The notes: generated by a model from the letters alone, not told the origin. A stretch of DNA of 64,000 bases from Gammaproteobacteria bacterium (GCA_009844425.1 VYBN01000045.1:1-64000), one strand, 5' to 3'; positions 16,682-25,725 are shown, numbered from the stretch's first letter. Made by a program: numbers and translations.

Positions 16682-19678
16682 TTAGAACTGAACCCTGGCG
16701 CCGAGCACGTAGTTGCGGCCGTATTGATCAAAGTTGGCAGCCTCGTTCCGCGCGGTGAGTTCCAGCGCCGCTATGGGGGGTTCCTCATCGAACAGATTGT
16801 TGATTCCTGCATAAACCATGGTTTCCGACCCAAACCAGTCCAGAGTCTTCGAAACGAACACATCGTTGTAAAGGGTCGTGCCCGTGTCATCCGGCGACAC
16901 AATGTCGGGCTCGTCGAAGGAAATGTTCCTCGCTACCTGATTGCCGATATAGAGCAATTCCCACCGAACATCGAACAGGCCTCCGCTGTATGCGAGAGCT
17001 GCCTTGAATTGATGCTTCGGACGGCCAATCTCACTGGCCTTGACGTCTTCCCTGGACGGATCGTTCTGGAACGGGAACTCCGACAGCTCGTCCACATTGG
17101 TGTATACGATGTTGAAGGACATCGTGCCCGTCTTGAGCATCCCGAAAGTCAGATCGCTCGCGTCCCCGAAAAACGAACCCGCGACATCGAAACCGCTGGT
17201 CTCGAGCGCTGCGACATTCACGAAGCCGGAAGCGATGTCGATAATGCCGCCGACAGGAACGCCGCGCGGCGTATCGCCCGGTCCCGGGTTCCGTGCAATA
17301 CGGTCACAGAACTGGTTGTTGATTCCGGTCTCGTCGCGCAGACAAAGATTGACGATGTCCTGCCCGCCAATGGAAGCGATCGCGTCGGTAATCTCGATCG
17401 AGTAGTAGTCAATGGAGAATTCCCAGCGATCGAATGGCCTGAAGACAACGCCGAAGGTGTAGCTTTCCGACTCCTCGGGCGTCAGATTCTCGTTCCCGCT
17501 GACCGATCCGAAAATCGTCAAGCCGTCAAAGGCATCGAAGTCGGGGCCCAGACCCAGGGCGGCGCAGTTGTTGGCAACGGTCTGCGTTTCGTTTGCCAGG
17601 AACTCGAAGTCGCACAAGTCGTCGGGCAGGAAGTTCATCTGTGACGCGGGCGAGAAGGCCTCCGTCAGGTTCGGCGCTCTCACGGCCTCGGAGTACGTGC
17701 CGCGGATACCGAATCTCTCTACGGGCGCGAAATTGCCGCTGACCTTCCAGGCCGTCGCTCCGCCGGCATGACTGTAGTCCGCGTAGCGGACCGCTCCATC
17801 GAGCGTCAGAGTATCCAGCACCGGCACACTCACCTCGGCGAAAACCTCGGATACATCGAACGAGGCCGATGAATCCGAAGCGGGGCCTCCAAAAGCCCCG
17901 AGTTCCTCGAGCGTATCCCAGTCAAAGGCGGCCGATTCGTCCCGATACTCGACGCCGCCCGCAAAATAGACCGGCCCGCCGGGAAGATTGGCAAAGCGAT
18001 TGGTGTCGCCCGTGAACGTAAGACCCAGGACGGCCTGGTCGACCTCCTGGAGGTTGGTCGCCGGCTTGAACACGAAGTCGAGCGCTTCCTGCGATACCAG
18101 GCCAATGCCGAACGGATTCAGGGGCGCGCAATTGCCGGCATCGACACTCGCCGGACTGCGATAGCCGGCAGGCTGCGCGGACGGCACATGGCTGCGGCAC
18201 GCGGGCCTGCCCGTGGCCGGATCGATTACGGCATCGATGGCCGCGCCCAGGTTGGGTGTGATTCGTTGCGGCGCCCGGCGAATCTCATTACGGGTTGAAC
18301 CGTATTGCGCATAGGCGTCAAGCGTCAGTGCGGAGAATCCTGCATCGAAGTCGCCGCGAAGACCTGCAACGATGGTTGAAGACTGGCGGTCATACCACTC
18401 CCCGGAAGTTTCAAGCTCAAGTACGTTGTCCAGAATTCGAACCTCCCCAACCCCGCCGGCCAGGAACCGGGCGCGAACCGATTCCGGAAGGTAGGGATTG
18501 TCCGCAACATTGATCCGCGCAAAAATGATTTGCCGGGGAAAATCGACATCGCGGCCGGAAGTCTTGGAGTACTTGGTGTCGGCATAAGCTTCAAAACTGG
18601 CGCCCACGTCAAACTTTACGCTTGCAGTACTGACGAATCGCTCGGCCGAGGGAATAATGGTCAGGTACGGATCACGCGGCCCAAGCGCGGGAGTGATTTC
18701 GGCGAAGTCACCCAGAATGAGGTTCTGGGGACGCGGATACCGCCCGGCGACAATAGGTTCAGGCAATCTGAAGATGTCGCGGCCGTCTTCGGTAAAGCTC
18801 CAGCGCCCGGTATCACCCAATGCCGCGGCATATTCACCGAACACGTTGAAAACACTGAAGGGGCCTATGATGTCTTCGGCCACATTCGGCAATATCACGT
18901 GATCGGGATTGCCATCGCCCCTGACGTTATTGGCGTCGGTGACGTTCACTCTCTGATAGTTGTTCGAGAATGGCTGATCGGGCGCCAACATGAGGCTTTG
19001 CCGGTCGTACTGCACGGACGCGGTGATATGCCCGCGCCCGTCCGCCAACTCCGAACCGCCCGCAATGGCGAACCGGTAGTTTTCGCCGGCGGAATTCTCG
19101 AATCGGCGGTTGTAGTTGGTGTCGAAGACAACGCCTTCCAGTTCGTCGTCGAGGATGATGCTCACCACACCGGTTACCGCATCAGATCCGTAAACCGCGG
19201 ATGCGCCACCGGTGATGACCTCCACCGACCGGATCAGGATGGGAGGGATGGTCGACAGGTCGATTGCCTGGGTGCCGGCAGCCCCGGAAACATGCCGCTT
19301 GCCATTCACCAGAACCAGAGTCCGGGACGTGCCCAGACCGCGCAGATTGGCCCGGCTCAATCCTGTACTGCTGGTTGACCCGTTGCGTTCGTCCGCCGAA
19401 ATGGACTGACGCCCGCCGAAGCTCGAAAGCTGGGGCAATTCCTGTAAAAATTGACCCAGATCCGGTGTGTTGGAATAAAGCACGTCGTCCGAACCGACAG
19501 AGACCAGCGGCGCCGCGACGTCGGCCGGATTTCTGGCAATACGTGAACCCGTAACGACCACCTCCTCCACGATCGCATCACTTCCGTCGACATCATCCGA
19601 TGCAGCATCCTGAGCGATCGCGGGATTGGCCACCAATAGCGCGAGCATTGGCAGGGCGAATCTCAGTTGATTTTTCAT
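16682..19678 (-). CDS. TonB-dependent outer-membrane receptor
   Basis: About 998 residues. A signal peptide (MKNQLRFALPMLALL...) ends at IAQ, followed by a TonB-box-like region (EEVVVTGSRI). A plug domain with RGLGTSRTLVLVNGKR and SVEVITGGASAVYGSDAVTGVV comes next, then a long beta-barrel ending in ...VLGARVQF with a terminal Phe. The start at 19678 has AAGGAG 8 bases upstream; the frame opens further, to 19735, without a better start. It resembles the large receptors of gammaproteobacteria for carbohydrates, peptides or other complex substrates. The substrate is unknown, but its placement suggests uptake of the compound handled by the quinoproteins. Confidence 0.95.
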   Translation of the reverse strand: MKNQLRFALPMLALLVANPAIAQDAASDDVDGSDAIVEEVVVTGSRIARNPADVAAPLVSVGSDDVLYSNTPDLGQFLQELPQLSSFGGRQSISADERNGSTSSTGLSRANLRGLGTSRTLVLVNGKRHVSGAAGTQAIDLSTIPPILIRSVEVITGGASAVYGSDAVTGVVSIILDDELEGVVFDTNYNRRFENSAGENYRFAIAGGSELADGRGHITASVQYDRQSLMLAPDQPFSNNYQRVNVTDANNVRGDGNPDHVILPNVAEDIIGPFSVFNVFGEYAAALGDTGRWSFTEDGRDIFRLPEPIVAGRYPRPQNLILGDFAEITPALGPRDPYLTIIPSAERFVSTASVKFDVGASFEAYADTKYSKTSGRDVDFPRQIIFARINVADNPYLPESVRARFLAGGVGEVRILDNVLELETSGEWYDRQSSTIVAGLRGDFDAGFSALTLDAYAQYGSTRNEIRRAPQRITPNLGAAIDAVIDPATGRPACRSHVPSAQPAGYRSPASVDAGNCAPLNPFGIGLVSQEALDFVFKPATNLQEVDQAVLGLTFTGDTNRFANLPGGPVYFAGGVEYRDESAAFDWDTLEELGAFGGPASDSSASFDVSEVFAEVSVPVLDTLTLDGAVRYADYSHAGGATAWKVSGNFAPVERFGIRGTYSEAVRAPNLTEAFSPASQMNFLPDDLCDFEFLANETQTVANNCAALGLGPDFDAFDGLTIFGSVSGNENLTPEESESYTFGVVFRPFDRWEFSIDYYSIEITDAIASIGGQDIVNLCLRDETGINNQFCDRIARNPGPGDTPRGVPVGGIIDIASGFVNVAALETSGFDVAGSFFGDASDLTFGMLKTGTMSFNIVYTNVDELSEFPFQNDPSREDVKASEIGRPKHQFKAALAYSGGLFDVRWELLYIGNQVARNISFDEPDIVSPDDTGTTLYNDVFVSKTLDWFGSETMVYAGINNLFDEEPPIAALELTARNEAANFDQYGRNYVLGARVQF

Positions 19679-19770
19679 GTGGATTTCTCCTTCGGACCTG
19701 CGGCTGGTCCATTGTTCGGTTTTCCCTCTACACAACCAAGAGTCGCCACTCGCTCATGTAGACATCAGGG

Positions 19771-19799
19771 AGTATGCCATTTACCATACTACCATTCAA
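19771..19799 (-). promoter_or_regulatory. Promoter of the TonB receptor gene with embedded AGTATG/CATACT inverted repeat
   Basis: On the minus strand a -35 TTGAAT (19794-19799) and a -10 CATACT (19771-19776) are separated by exactly 17 bases. The leader to the ATG would be about 85-90 bases. The -10 is one arm of a perfect 6-base inverted repeat (AGTATG 19771-19776, CATACT 19785-19790). The minus strand also shares TAGTATGGTA with the tdh-upstream site. Binding of a regulator here would block the polymerase (inference). Confidence 0.5.
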
Positions 19800-19822
19800 G
19801 TATTTTTTGAAGGCCCTTGCAA

Positions 19823-21268
19823 ATGAGCGATGCCTCGCAAATTTCGCACCTCCTGTTCGTCAAGGCGGAGTGCGAGACCTGCCAGCTGATCGAGCCGGTC
19901 ATCGGAGAAGCAATCGATGCCGGCAAGGCGATCAGAATCCTGGTGCAGGACGATCCGGCATTTCTCGGCGCGCATTCGCCCGGCGACGATACGTTGCTGG
20001 AAGAGTCGTACCGTTGGAACGTCGAGACCACGCCGACGCTGATCGCGCTCGACCACGACAGGGAAACGAGTCGCGTCGATGGCTGGGACCGGGCCGGCTG
20101 GCGTGAAATGCTGGACTTGCCGACGCTGGCGGAGGACCTGCCCGAGTTTCGCCCCGGGTGCGGTTCCAGGAGCATCGAGCCGGGCATTTACGAGAATCTG
20201 GTCGCAAGGTATGGAGACCCGGGACTGTCCGCACGGGTCGTTCGCCTGGAGGACTGGGACGACGAAATGGAGTCCTGCTTCGATCACGGCTGGACCGATG
20301 GACTGCCGGTCACGCCGCCGACCGATGCGCGCATTCTTCGCATGCTCAGTGGAACGAGCCGCGCAGCCGACGAAGTCATCGGCAGGGTACCGCCCAACCT
20401 GGCGTCGATCACGGTCGAGAAAGCCGCGGTCAACGCGGTCATGGCAGGCTGCAAACCGGAGTACTTCCCGGTCGTTCTGACCGCGCTGGAGGCCGCGCTC
20501 GAGCCCGTCTTCACGCTTCACGGGCTGCTCTGCACAACGTGCTTCTCGTCGCCGATCATCGTCGTCAACGGGCCGATCGCCAAAAGGATCGGGATGAACT
20601 GGGGAATCAACGCGCTCGGCCAGGGCAATCGGGCGAATTCGACGATCGGCCGCGCACTGCAGTTGATCGTGCGCAATGTCGGCGGCGGCATACCGGGCGA
20701 TCTGGATCGCTCGACGCTGGGCGGCCCGGGAAAACACACGTTCTGTTTCGCCGAGGACGAGTACACGGATCCCGATTGGGAACCGCTGTCGGTATCGCGT
20801 GGGTTTGCGCGGGGGCAGAACACCGTCACCTTGTTCCAGGGCGACGGGGTGCAGGGGATCATCGACTGGCGCTCCAATACGCCTGAAGAACTCAGCAAGT
20901 CGCTGGCCATGTCGTTGCTGGCGGTCGGCCACGTAAAGCTCGCCGAGTTCACGAACGCGATGCTCGTGCTGTCGCCGGAGCATCACGCCATCTTTCGCGA
21001 TGCGGGATGGAACCGCGCCGACATCACGGCGTCGCTGCACGACAACCTGAAGAGACCCGGGGCCGAGATCATGCAGGGCGCCCAGGGCGTCGGAGAGGGT
21101 ATCGATCCCGCCCGCGCCGAAGAGACTGTCAATAAGTTCTGGCCCGAAGGTCTGCTGATCGTGCGCGCCGGCGGACAGGCTGGCTTGTACTCGGCGATTC
21201 TTTGTGGCTGGACCGGTGGCCGTTTTCGGGAGGAATCTCAGCCCGTCACGAGGGAAATCGTGTTGTGA
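19823..21268 (+). CDS. UGSC-partner protein with N-terminal thioredoxin-like domain
   Basis: About 481 residues with two parts. Residues 1-90 look like a thioredoxin fold with a CETC motif at the active-site position (FVKAECETCQLI) and a cis-Pro-like ETTPTLI. After a linker, a large domain of unknown function begins GWTDGLPVTPPT and contains cysteine clusters (HGLLCTTCFSSP). I recognise it as the usual neighbour of UGSC-family proteins but do not know its reaction. The start ATG 19823 has GAAGG about 9 bases upstream. It is coupled to the UGSC gene by a GTGA overlap and divergent from the TonB receptor. No signal peptide, so probably cytosolic. Confidence 0.65.
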   Translation: MSDASQISHLLFVKAECETCQLIEPVIGEAIDAGKAIRILVQDDPAFLGAHSPGDDTLLEESYRWNVETTPTLIALDHDRETSRVDGWDRAGWREMLDLPTLAEDLPEFRPGCGSRSIEPGIYENLVARYGDPGLSARVVRLEDWDDEMESCFDHGWTDGLPVTPPTDARILRMLSGTSRAADEVIGRVPPNLASITVEKAAVNAVMAGCKPEYFPVVLTALEAALEPVFTLHGLLCTTCFSSPIIVVNGPIAKRIGMNWGINALGQGNRANSTIGRALQLIVRNVGGGIPGDLDRSTLGGPGKHTFCFAEDEYTDPDWEPLSVSRGFARGQNTVTLFQGDGVQGIIDWRSNTPEELSKSLAMSLLAVGHVKLAEFTNAMLVLSPEHHAIFRDAGWNRADITASLHDNLKRPGAEIMQGAQGVGEGIDPARAEETVNKFWPEGLLIVRAGGQAGLYSAILCGWTGGRFREESQPVTREIVL

Positions 21269-21801
21269 GCGCGATTACCCTGCGAGACCCCACGGCGGAA
21301 TCGGCTGCCGTGAACAGGCCGCGGCAGCCGCCACCCGCGTCACTGGATGGCAAGACCGTGGCCCTGCTCGATATCGGCAAGATGCGGGGAGACGAATTCG
21401 TCGATCGCCTCGAACAATTGTTCACCGAGTCGAAAGTTTCCACCAAACGGTACAAGAAACCGACGAATACGCGCACGGCCCCCACCGAGATCATCCAGGA
21501 CATCGTCACCGAAACCGATGTGGTCGTATTGGCTCTCTCCGACTGCGGGTCATGCACATCGTGTTCGACCCATGACCTGAACGATCTCGACAACCTGGGT
21601 ATTCCCGGCGTCAGCGTTCTGACGACCGCATTCAAGCAGGCGTTCGAGCAACAGTGCTCGAAGATAGGTTTTGACGGCGCGTCCGTGTATACGCCTCACC
21701 CGGTACTGAATCGGACCACCGAGCAGATCCACCAGTTTGCCGACTCGGTTTTTGACGAGATCCGGGCGGCGATCGTGTTGAGTCCCGCGGGGGGAACCTG
21801 A
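21265..21801 (+). CDS. UGSC-family (seleno)protein, cysteine form
   Basis: A 178-residue protein of the UGSC family, named for a Sec-Gly-Ser-Cys redox motif. Here the motif is CGSC (VLALSDCGSCTSCS), so the selenocysteine position is occupied by an ordinary cysteine and no in-frame TGA recoding is needed. A nucleotide-binding-like start (KTVALLDIGKMRGDEF) and the conserved HPVLNRT stretch near the end fit the family. The start is GTG 21265 overlapping the upstream stop (GTGA). The function of the family is not established; a redox or reductase role is plausible. Confidence 0.7.
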   Translation: MSAITLRDPTAESAAVNRPRQPPPASLDGKTVALLDIGKMRGDEFVDRLEQLFTESKVSTKRYKKPTNTRTAPTEIIQDIVTETDVVVLALSDCGSCTSCSTHDLNDLDNLGIPGVSVLTTAFKQAFEQQCSKIGFDGASVYTPHPVLNRTTEQIHQFADSVFDEIRAAIVLSPAGGT

Positions 21802-21823
21802 CCAAGGCCGTTGTCCGGGGCGG

Positions 21824-22705
21824 TCAGCCGCGCTCCTTGTTCAGCATCTCGACGAATTCGCGGTCGACCTCGGTGACGCCGCGCTCCTTCGCCTGCTTGA
21901 TGATTCCCTTGAGCGCCGTCTTGATGAAGGGCTTGGGTATGCCGGTCAGTTGCTTGCAGGCTTCGCGCGTGAACCTCACTTCCGGGTCGATGCGGTTGGC
22001 TTCGTAGAGCACCGATTCCTCCTTGGCTCCCTTGTCGGTGGGCGTCGGGAACCAGAAGGCCTTTTTTCTTTCGGCGAACCAGAACTTCTCGCCGTCCCGG
22101 AACCCGAACGTGATGGGCATGTTGGGCATGCGCCGGGTGCCGTTCTCGATATTCTTCGCCCAGGTTTCCTTCAGCAGGATGTTCTCAAGCCGGAGCACCA
22201 GGTATTCGGGCGTCCTGCCGTCGTCCTTGATCCGAAACGTCTCGTCCCAGTGGGCTTCGTGCACCTGAAACGCTTCCTTGATGATCAGCGGGCAGCCGTC
22301 CGCCGTTCCGCGTCCGGGCGTGGGGCTCTCGATCAGCGTGTACGGGTTGTCCGCCATCTTTTCCTCGGTGGTCTGGCCCGGATAGCCCAGACCGACGATC
22401 TTCTTGAGCTTCTTCCGGTCGAACTCGACGAAGTTCACGGCACACTTCGGATTGCGGTGAAGGTTCGTCTCGGTGTTCGATCCCTTGCGGCTGCAGACCA
22501 GGAAAGACCGCTCCTTGATCACCTCGAATGGAAGGGTCAGCTGATACGGGCCGATATTGGTCGAACCGTCCTCGCTGACCGTCGTGATCAACGAGAAGGA
22601 CGACGGCCAGTACGAACTGGCCTGGTACCAGTTGTCGCGCATCGGACTGTTGACGAACTCCTCGTCGATCGTCTTCGGGCCGAATACGCGGTCCAGCAAA
22701 CCCAT
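21824..22705 (-). CDS. Flavin reductase-like protein with C-terminal PCP_red-like domain (copy 1)
   Basis: 293 residues. The N-terminal two thirds is a split-barrel flavin reductase-like (FMN-binding) domain (SSFSLITTVSEDGSTNIGPYQL; CAVNFVEFD). The last ~45 residues (VRFTREACKQLTGIPKPF ... ERGVTEV) resemble the small domain at the end of light-independent protochlorophyllide reductase B subunits (PCP_red). The rest of a photosynthesis system is not seen, so this is a transferred domain. It is divergent from a second protein of the same architecture 127 bases away. Likely an FMN-dependent oxidoreductase of unknown substrate. Confidence 0.75.
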   Translation of the reverse strand: MGLLDRVFGPKTIDEEFVNSPMRDNWYQASSYWPSSFSLITTVSEDGSTNIGPYQLTLPFEVIKERSFLVCSRKGSNTETNLHRNPKCAVNFVEFDRKKLKKIVGLGYPGQTTEEKMADNPYTLIESPTPGRGTADGCPLIIKEAFQVHEAHWDETFRIKDDGRTPEYLVLRLENILLKETWAKNIENGTRRMPNMPITFGFRDGEKFWFAERKKAFWFPTPTDKGAKEESVLYEANRIDPEVRFTREACKQLTGIPKPFIKTALKGIIKQAKERGVTEVDREFVEMLNKERG

Positions 22706-22831
22706 TGAATCTTTCCGCCTGTTGGTATCGATGTGGCGCCGGCCGGCCGGTCGACCTACGCGACGCGGCGCGAGTCTAGCAGATCGAATAATTACGCGCC
22801 GGAGGCGGGATGACAGCTATACTTCCGCAGC

Positions 22832-23722
22832 ATGGACGCACAAGTTAAGACACTGCCCGAGAAGGAGGAAGTGCGGATCCGGCCGTTCTGGTATTCGGAT
22901 TACTGGATCTTCCCCAAGCTCATCACCATCGTCACCACGCTGGACAAGCACGGCCGCGTGAACGCCGGCGCCTTTTCGCACATCATGCAGTACGACGTGA
23001 TGCACAAGAAACCGCGCATATTGCTGGGCGGCCGCAACACCGCGCACACGATGATCAACATAAGGGACACGGGGGAGTTCGTCATCAACTGCCCGAAGTA
23101 CGAGACCCTCGACGACATGATGGAGACCGGCCGTTTCTATCCCGAGGGCGCCAACGAACTGGATTACACCGGCTACACGATGATCCCTTCGCGCAAGGTC
23201 AAACCGCCCAGCATCGCCGAGTGCCCGCAGATCATGGAGTGCACGGTTGACAAGTTCTATGAACTCGACCGCACCCAGGCCCACGTGATCGGCAACATCG
23301 AGGCCATCGTGATGGACAAGGGCCTGGCCGCCCTGCCCCGCGCCGAGCGCCTGCCGGCCATGGCCCTGCCGGTGGGGCTGGGCGACGAGAAACGCAGGGA
23401 CTACTTTCATACGTCCACGCGCGACGTGGTCATGCACGTGCTGGGCGACCCGCCGGAAGTGGACGTCCCGCCCGTGGAGACCGTAGAGGCGGAGGAAACC
23501 GCGGAAACGGACGCGATGGAGTGGGACGCCCAGGCGCTGGAAATGCTCGACGGAGTGCCCAAGGCCCTGCAGAAGATGGTCAGGGGCCAGGTCGAAGGCA
23601 CGCTGCTCGACCGGGGCGAGAAAGCCGTAACCGGCGCTCTGTTCAAGGGACTGGCCCGGGAATTCGGCCTCAGCGAGGAACTGCTGGACAGATATCGCAC
23701 CGATGCGGACACGCCGGCTTAG
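22832..23722 (+). CDS. Flavin reductase-like protein with C-terminal PCP_red-like domain (copy 2)
   Basis: 296 residues with the same layout as the divergent neighbour. A flavin reductase-like barrel (LITIVTTLDKHGRVNAGAFS; GEFVINCPKYETLDDM) spans about 20-205. An acidic linker (about 205-230) follows, then a C-terminal helical domain (MEWDAQALEMLDGVPKAL ... REFGL) similar to PCP_red. The two copies are diverged in sequence, so they may form a heterodimer or act on different substrates. Its last 20 bases overlap the following enoyl reductase-like gene, which implies coupled translation. Confidence 0.75.
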   Translation: MDAQVKTLPEKEEVRIRPFWYSDYWIFPKLITIVTTLDKHGRVNAGAFSHIMQYDVMHKKPRILLGGRNTAHTMINIRDTGEFVINCPKYETLDDMMETGRFYPEGANELDYTGYTMIPSRKVKPPSIAECPQIMECTVDKFYELDRTQAHVIGNIEAIVMDKGLAALPRAERLPAMALPVGLGDEKRRDYFHTSTRDVVMHVLGDPPEVDVPPVETVEAEETAETDAMEWDAQALEMLDGVPKALQKMVRGQVEGTLLDRGEKAVTGALFKGLAREFGLSEELLDRYRTDADTPA

Positions 23723-24698
23723 GTTCGACGAAAACGGCGAACCGGCCGACGTGGTGCGGCTGGAGGAGGTTGAACTCGGCGATCCGGGACCGGGCGAGGT
23801 CATCGCCAGGCTGGAAGCCAGCGCGATGCACATCGCCGACATCAAGCTGGTGCAGGGCATCGACGCGTTGCGCCGTCCCCTGCCCGTCACGCCGGGCTTC
23901 GAGGGCGTGGGAACCGTCGTGGAGACCGGCGCCGATTCGGGCTACCAGGTCGGCGACCGTGTGTTTCTTCCGCTGGGCTGCGGCACTTTCTCCGAATACG
24001 TGCGGGTCCACAGGAACGCCATGGGCATGCGGCGCGCGCCGGCCGGCGATGCGGAGCAGCTCGTGCTTTCGAACATCAACGGCGCAACCGCCTGGACGCT
24101 GCTGCAGGACTTCGTGGACCTCGAGCAGGGCGAATGGGTGCTGCAGGACGCAGCCAATTCCAACGTCGGGCGGTACCTGATCGCCCTGGCGGCCAGGTGG
24201 GGCTATCGCACGGTCAATCTCGTGCGGCGCGAGGAGGTCGTTCAGGAACTGAAGGACCTGGGCGCCGACGCCGTGGTCCTGGACGGACCGGACCTGCCGC
24301 AGCGAATACGCGAAGCCACCGGCGGGGCCGATATCCGCCTCGGAATCGACGCCATCGCCGGCGAAGGCGTGATGCGCATGGCCGACTGCCTGGCCGACGG
24401 CGGCCTGATCGTCAATTACGGGACGCTGACCGACGAACCCTGCCGGATCGATTTCTGGCAGATGTTCCTGCACGACATCCGCCTGTGCGGCATGTCGACG
24501 ACGCGCTGCTTCGCGACCCGCACCGAAGAGGAAGTCGACGAGTTACAGGAGGAGATCGCGCTGATGGCCGCCGACGGGCGCCTGAGCGCAAAGATCGCCG
24601 CCCGCTACACCCTCGATGAATGGCGCGAAGCCTTCGCCCACGCCGCGCGCACCGGCTCGGCCCGCGACGGCAAGATCATCGTCCTGCCCAACGCCTAG
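23703..24698 (+). CDS. MECR-like zinc-free medium-chain reductase (2-enoyl thioester reductase family)
   Basis: A 331-residue MDR-superfamily oxidoreductase. The N-terminal GroES-like half has PGFEGVGTVVETG. The catalytic Tyr expected in enoyl reductases is replaced by the segment SAMHIADIKL. The NADPH-binding half contains QDAANSNVGRYLIALA, the A.NS.VG pattern typical of mitochondrial-type trans-2-enoyl thioester reductases. No zinc ligands are seen. It overlaps the upstream flavin reductase-like gene by 20 bases. Substrate unknown; a reductive step on an unsaturated thioester or quinone is plausible. Confidence 0.8.
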   Translation: MRTRRLRFDENGEPADVVRLEEVELGDPGPGEVIARLEASAMHIADIKLVQGIDALRRPLPVTPGFEGVGTVVETGADSGYQVGDRVFLPLGCGTFSEYVRVHRNAMGMRRAPAGDAEQLVLSNINGATAWTLLQDFVDLEQGEWVLQDAANSNVGRYLIALAARWGYRTVNLVRREEVVQELKDLGADAVVLDGPDLPQRIREATGGADIRLGIDAIAGEGVMRMADCLADGGLIVNYGTLTDEPCRIDFWQMFLHDIRLCGMSTTRCFATRTEEEVDELQEEIALMAADGRLSAKIAARYTLDEWREAFAHAARTGSARDGKIIVLPNA

Positions 24699-24752
24699 CC
24701 TGGGAGCGAGGGCGTCCCGCCCTCCGGAGGCCGGGACGGCCTCCCGCCCAGG
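24699..24752. repeat. REP-like palindromic intergenic repeat, copy A
   Basis: The whole gap between two convergent oxidoreductase genes is an imperfect palindrome with arms of about 29 bases and about four mismatches. Its first 25 bases (24699-24723) recur exactly, in reverse complement, at 38588-38612, and a degenerate copy lies at 37065-37100. It may double as a bidirectional terminator hairpin. Confidence 0.7.
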
Positions 24753-24753
24753 C

Positions 24754-25725
24754 TTAAGGAAGCAGAATCGTCGAGCCGGTAGTGCGCCGGCCCTCGGCGT
24801 CGCGGTGCGCCTGGGCCACGTCCTGCAGGGAATAGCGCTGACCGATCTTGATCGACAGCGCGCCGGAACCAACCTGCTCGAACAACGCTGCGGCGGCGCC
24901 GCGCAGTTGCTCCTCGGTTGATACGAAATCGAACAGGATCGGCCGGGTGAGCTTCAGTGAGCCGCGCCGCGCCAGGTCGATGGGCGCGATCGGCTCGACC
25001 AGTCCGGTCGCGTTGCCGAAGGTCACCATCGTGCCGAGCGGACGCAGGCAGTCCAGCGACTGCATGAACGTGTCCTTCCCAAGGGAGTCATAGACCGCCG
25101 CCACGCCGCCGCCACTCAACTCCTTCACCCTGGCCACCAGGTCCGGATCGTCGGCCAGCAGGACGTCGGCGCAACCGGCCTCAAGCGCCTCGTCCACCTT
25201 TCCGCTGCTGCCTACGATGCCGATGACGCGCGCTCCCAGAAGCGTCGCCCACTGCGCGGCGATCTGCCCCACGCCCCCGGCGGCCGCATAGAGCAGCACG
25301 TCGTCGCCTTGCCGCACCGGGTAGCTGTGGTGCAGCAGGTACCAGCTCGTCAGACCCTTCAGCATCATGGCGGCCGCCTGCTCGTAACTGACGGAATCCG
25401 GAAGAGGCACGGTACGGTCCGCGGGATAAATTCTCTCCTCCGAATAGGCTCCGATCGGAGGCGTGCAATAGGCCACCCGGTCCCCCGGGGCGAACCCTTC
25501 AACGCCCTCGCCCACCGCCAGCACTTCGCCGGCGCCTTCGGAGCCCAGTCCGCTCGGATATTCGAGCGGATAGACCCCTGTGCGGAAGTAGGTGTCAATG
25601 AAGTTGAACCCGATGGCCCGGTTGCTGATAAGCAGTTCGCCGGGCCCGGGAGCGCCCACCTCGACGGCGCGCCACTCCATCACTTCCGGGCCGCCGGCCC
25701 GGTCCACCTGAATCGCATGGCTCAT
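24754..25725 (-). CDS. qorA: NADPH:quinone oxidoreductase (QorA-type)
   Basis: A 323-residue zinc-independent MDR enzyme. Diagnostic segments are NRAIGFNFIDTYFRTGVYP near residue 33-51, GSEGAGEVLAVG, and the NADPH-binding AAAGGVGQIAAQWA. Length and order match QorA, which reduces quinones by one electron with NADPH. It is convergent with the MECR-like gene across a palindromic repeat. It is an isolated gene apart from that, with the Vap-type module upstream on the same strand. Confidence 0.9.
   Translation of the reverse strand: MSHAIQVDRAGGPEVMEWRAVEVGAPGPGELLISNRAIGFNFIDTYFRTGVYPLEYPSGLGSEGAGEVLAVGEGVEGFAPGDRVAYCTPPIGAYSEERIYPADRTVPLPDSVSYEQAAAMMLKGLTSWYLLHHSYPVRQGDDVLLYAAAGGVGQIAAQWATLLGARVIGIVGSSGKVDEALEAGCADVLLADDPDLVARVKELSGGGVAAVYDSLGKDTFMQSLDCLRPLGTMVTFGNATGLVEPIAPIDLARRGSLKLTRPILFDFVSTEEQLRGAAAALFEQVGSGALSIKIGQRYSLQDVAQAHRDAEGRRTTGSTILLP

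Noticed and set aside
21265-21801. Selenocysteine insertion in the UGSC-family gene
   Set aside because: The motif position is a normal Cys codon and there is no in-frame TGA, so no recoding is needed.
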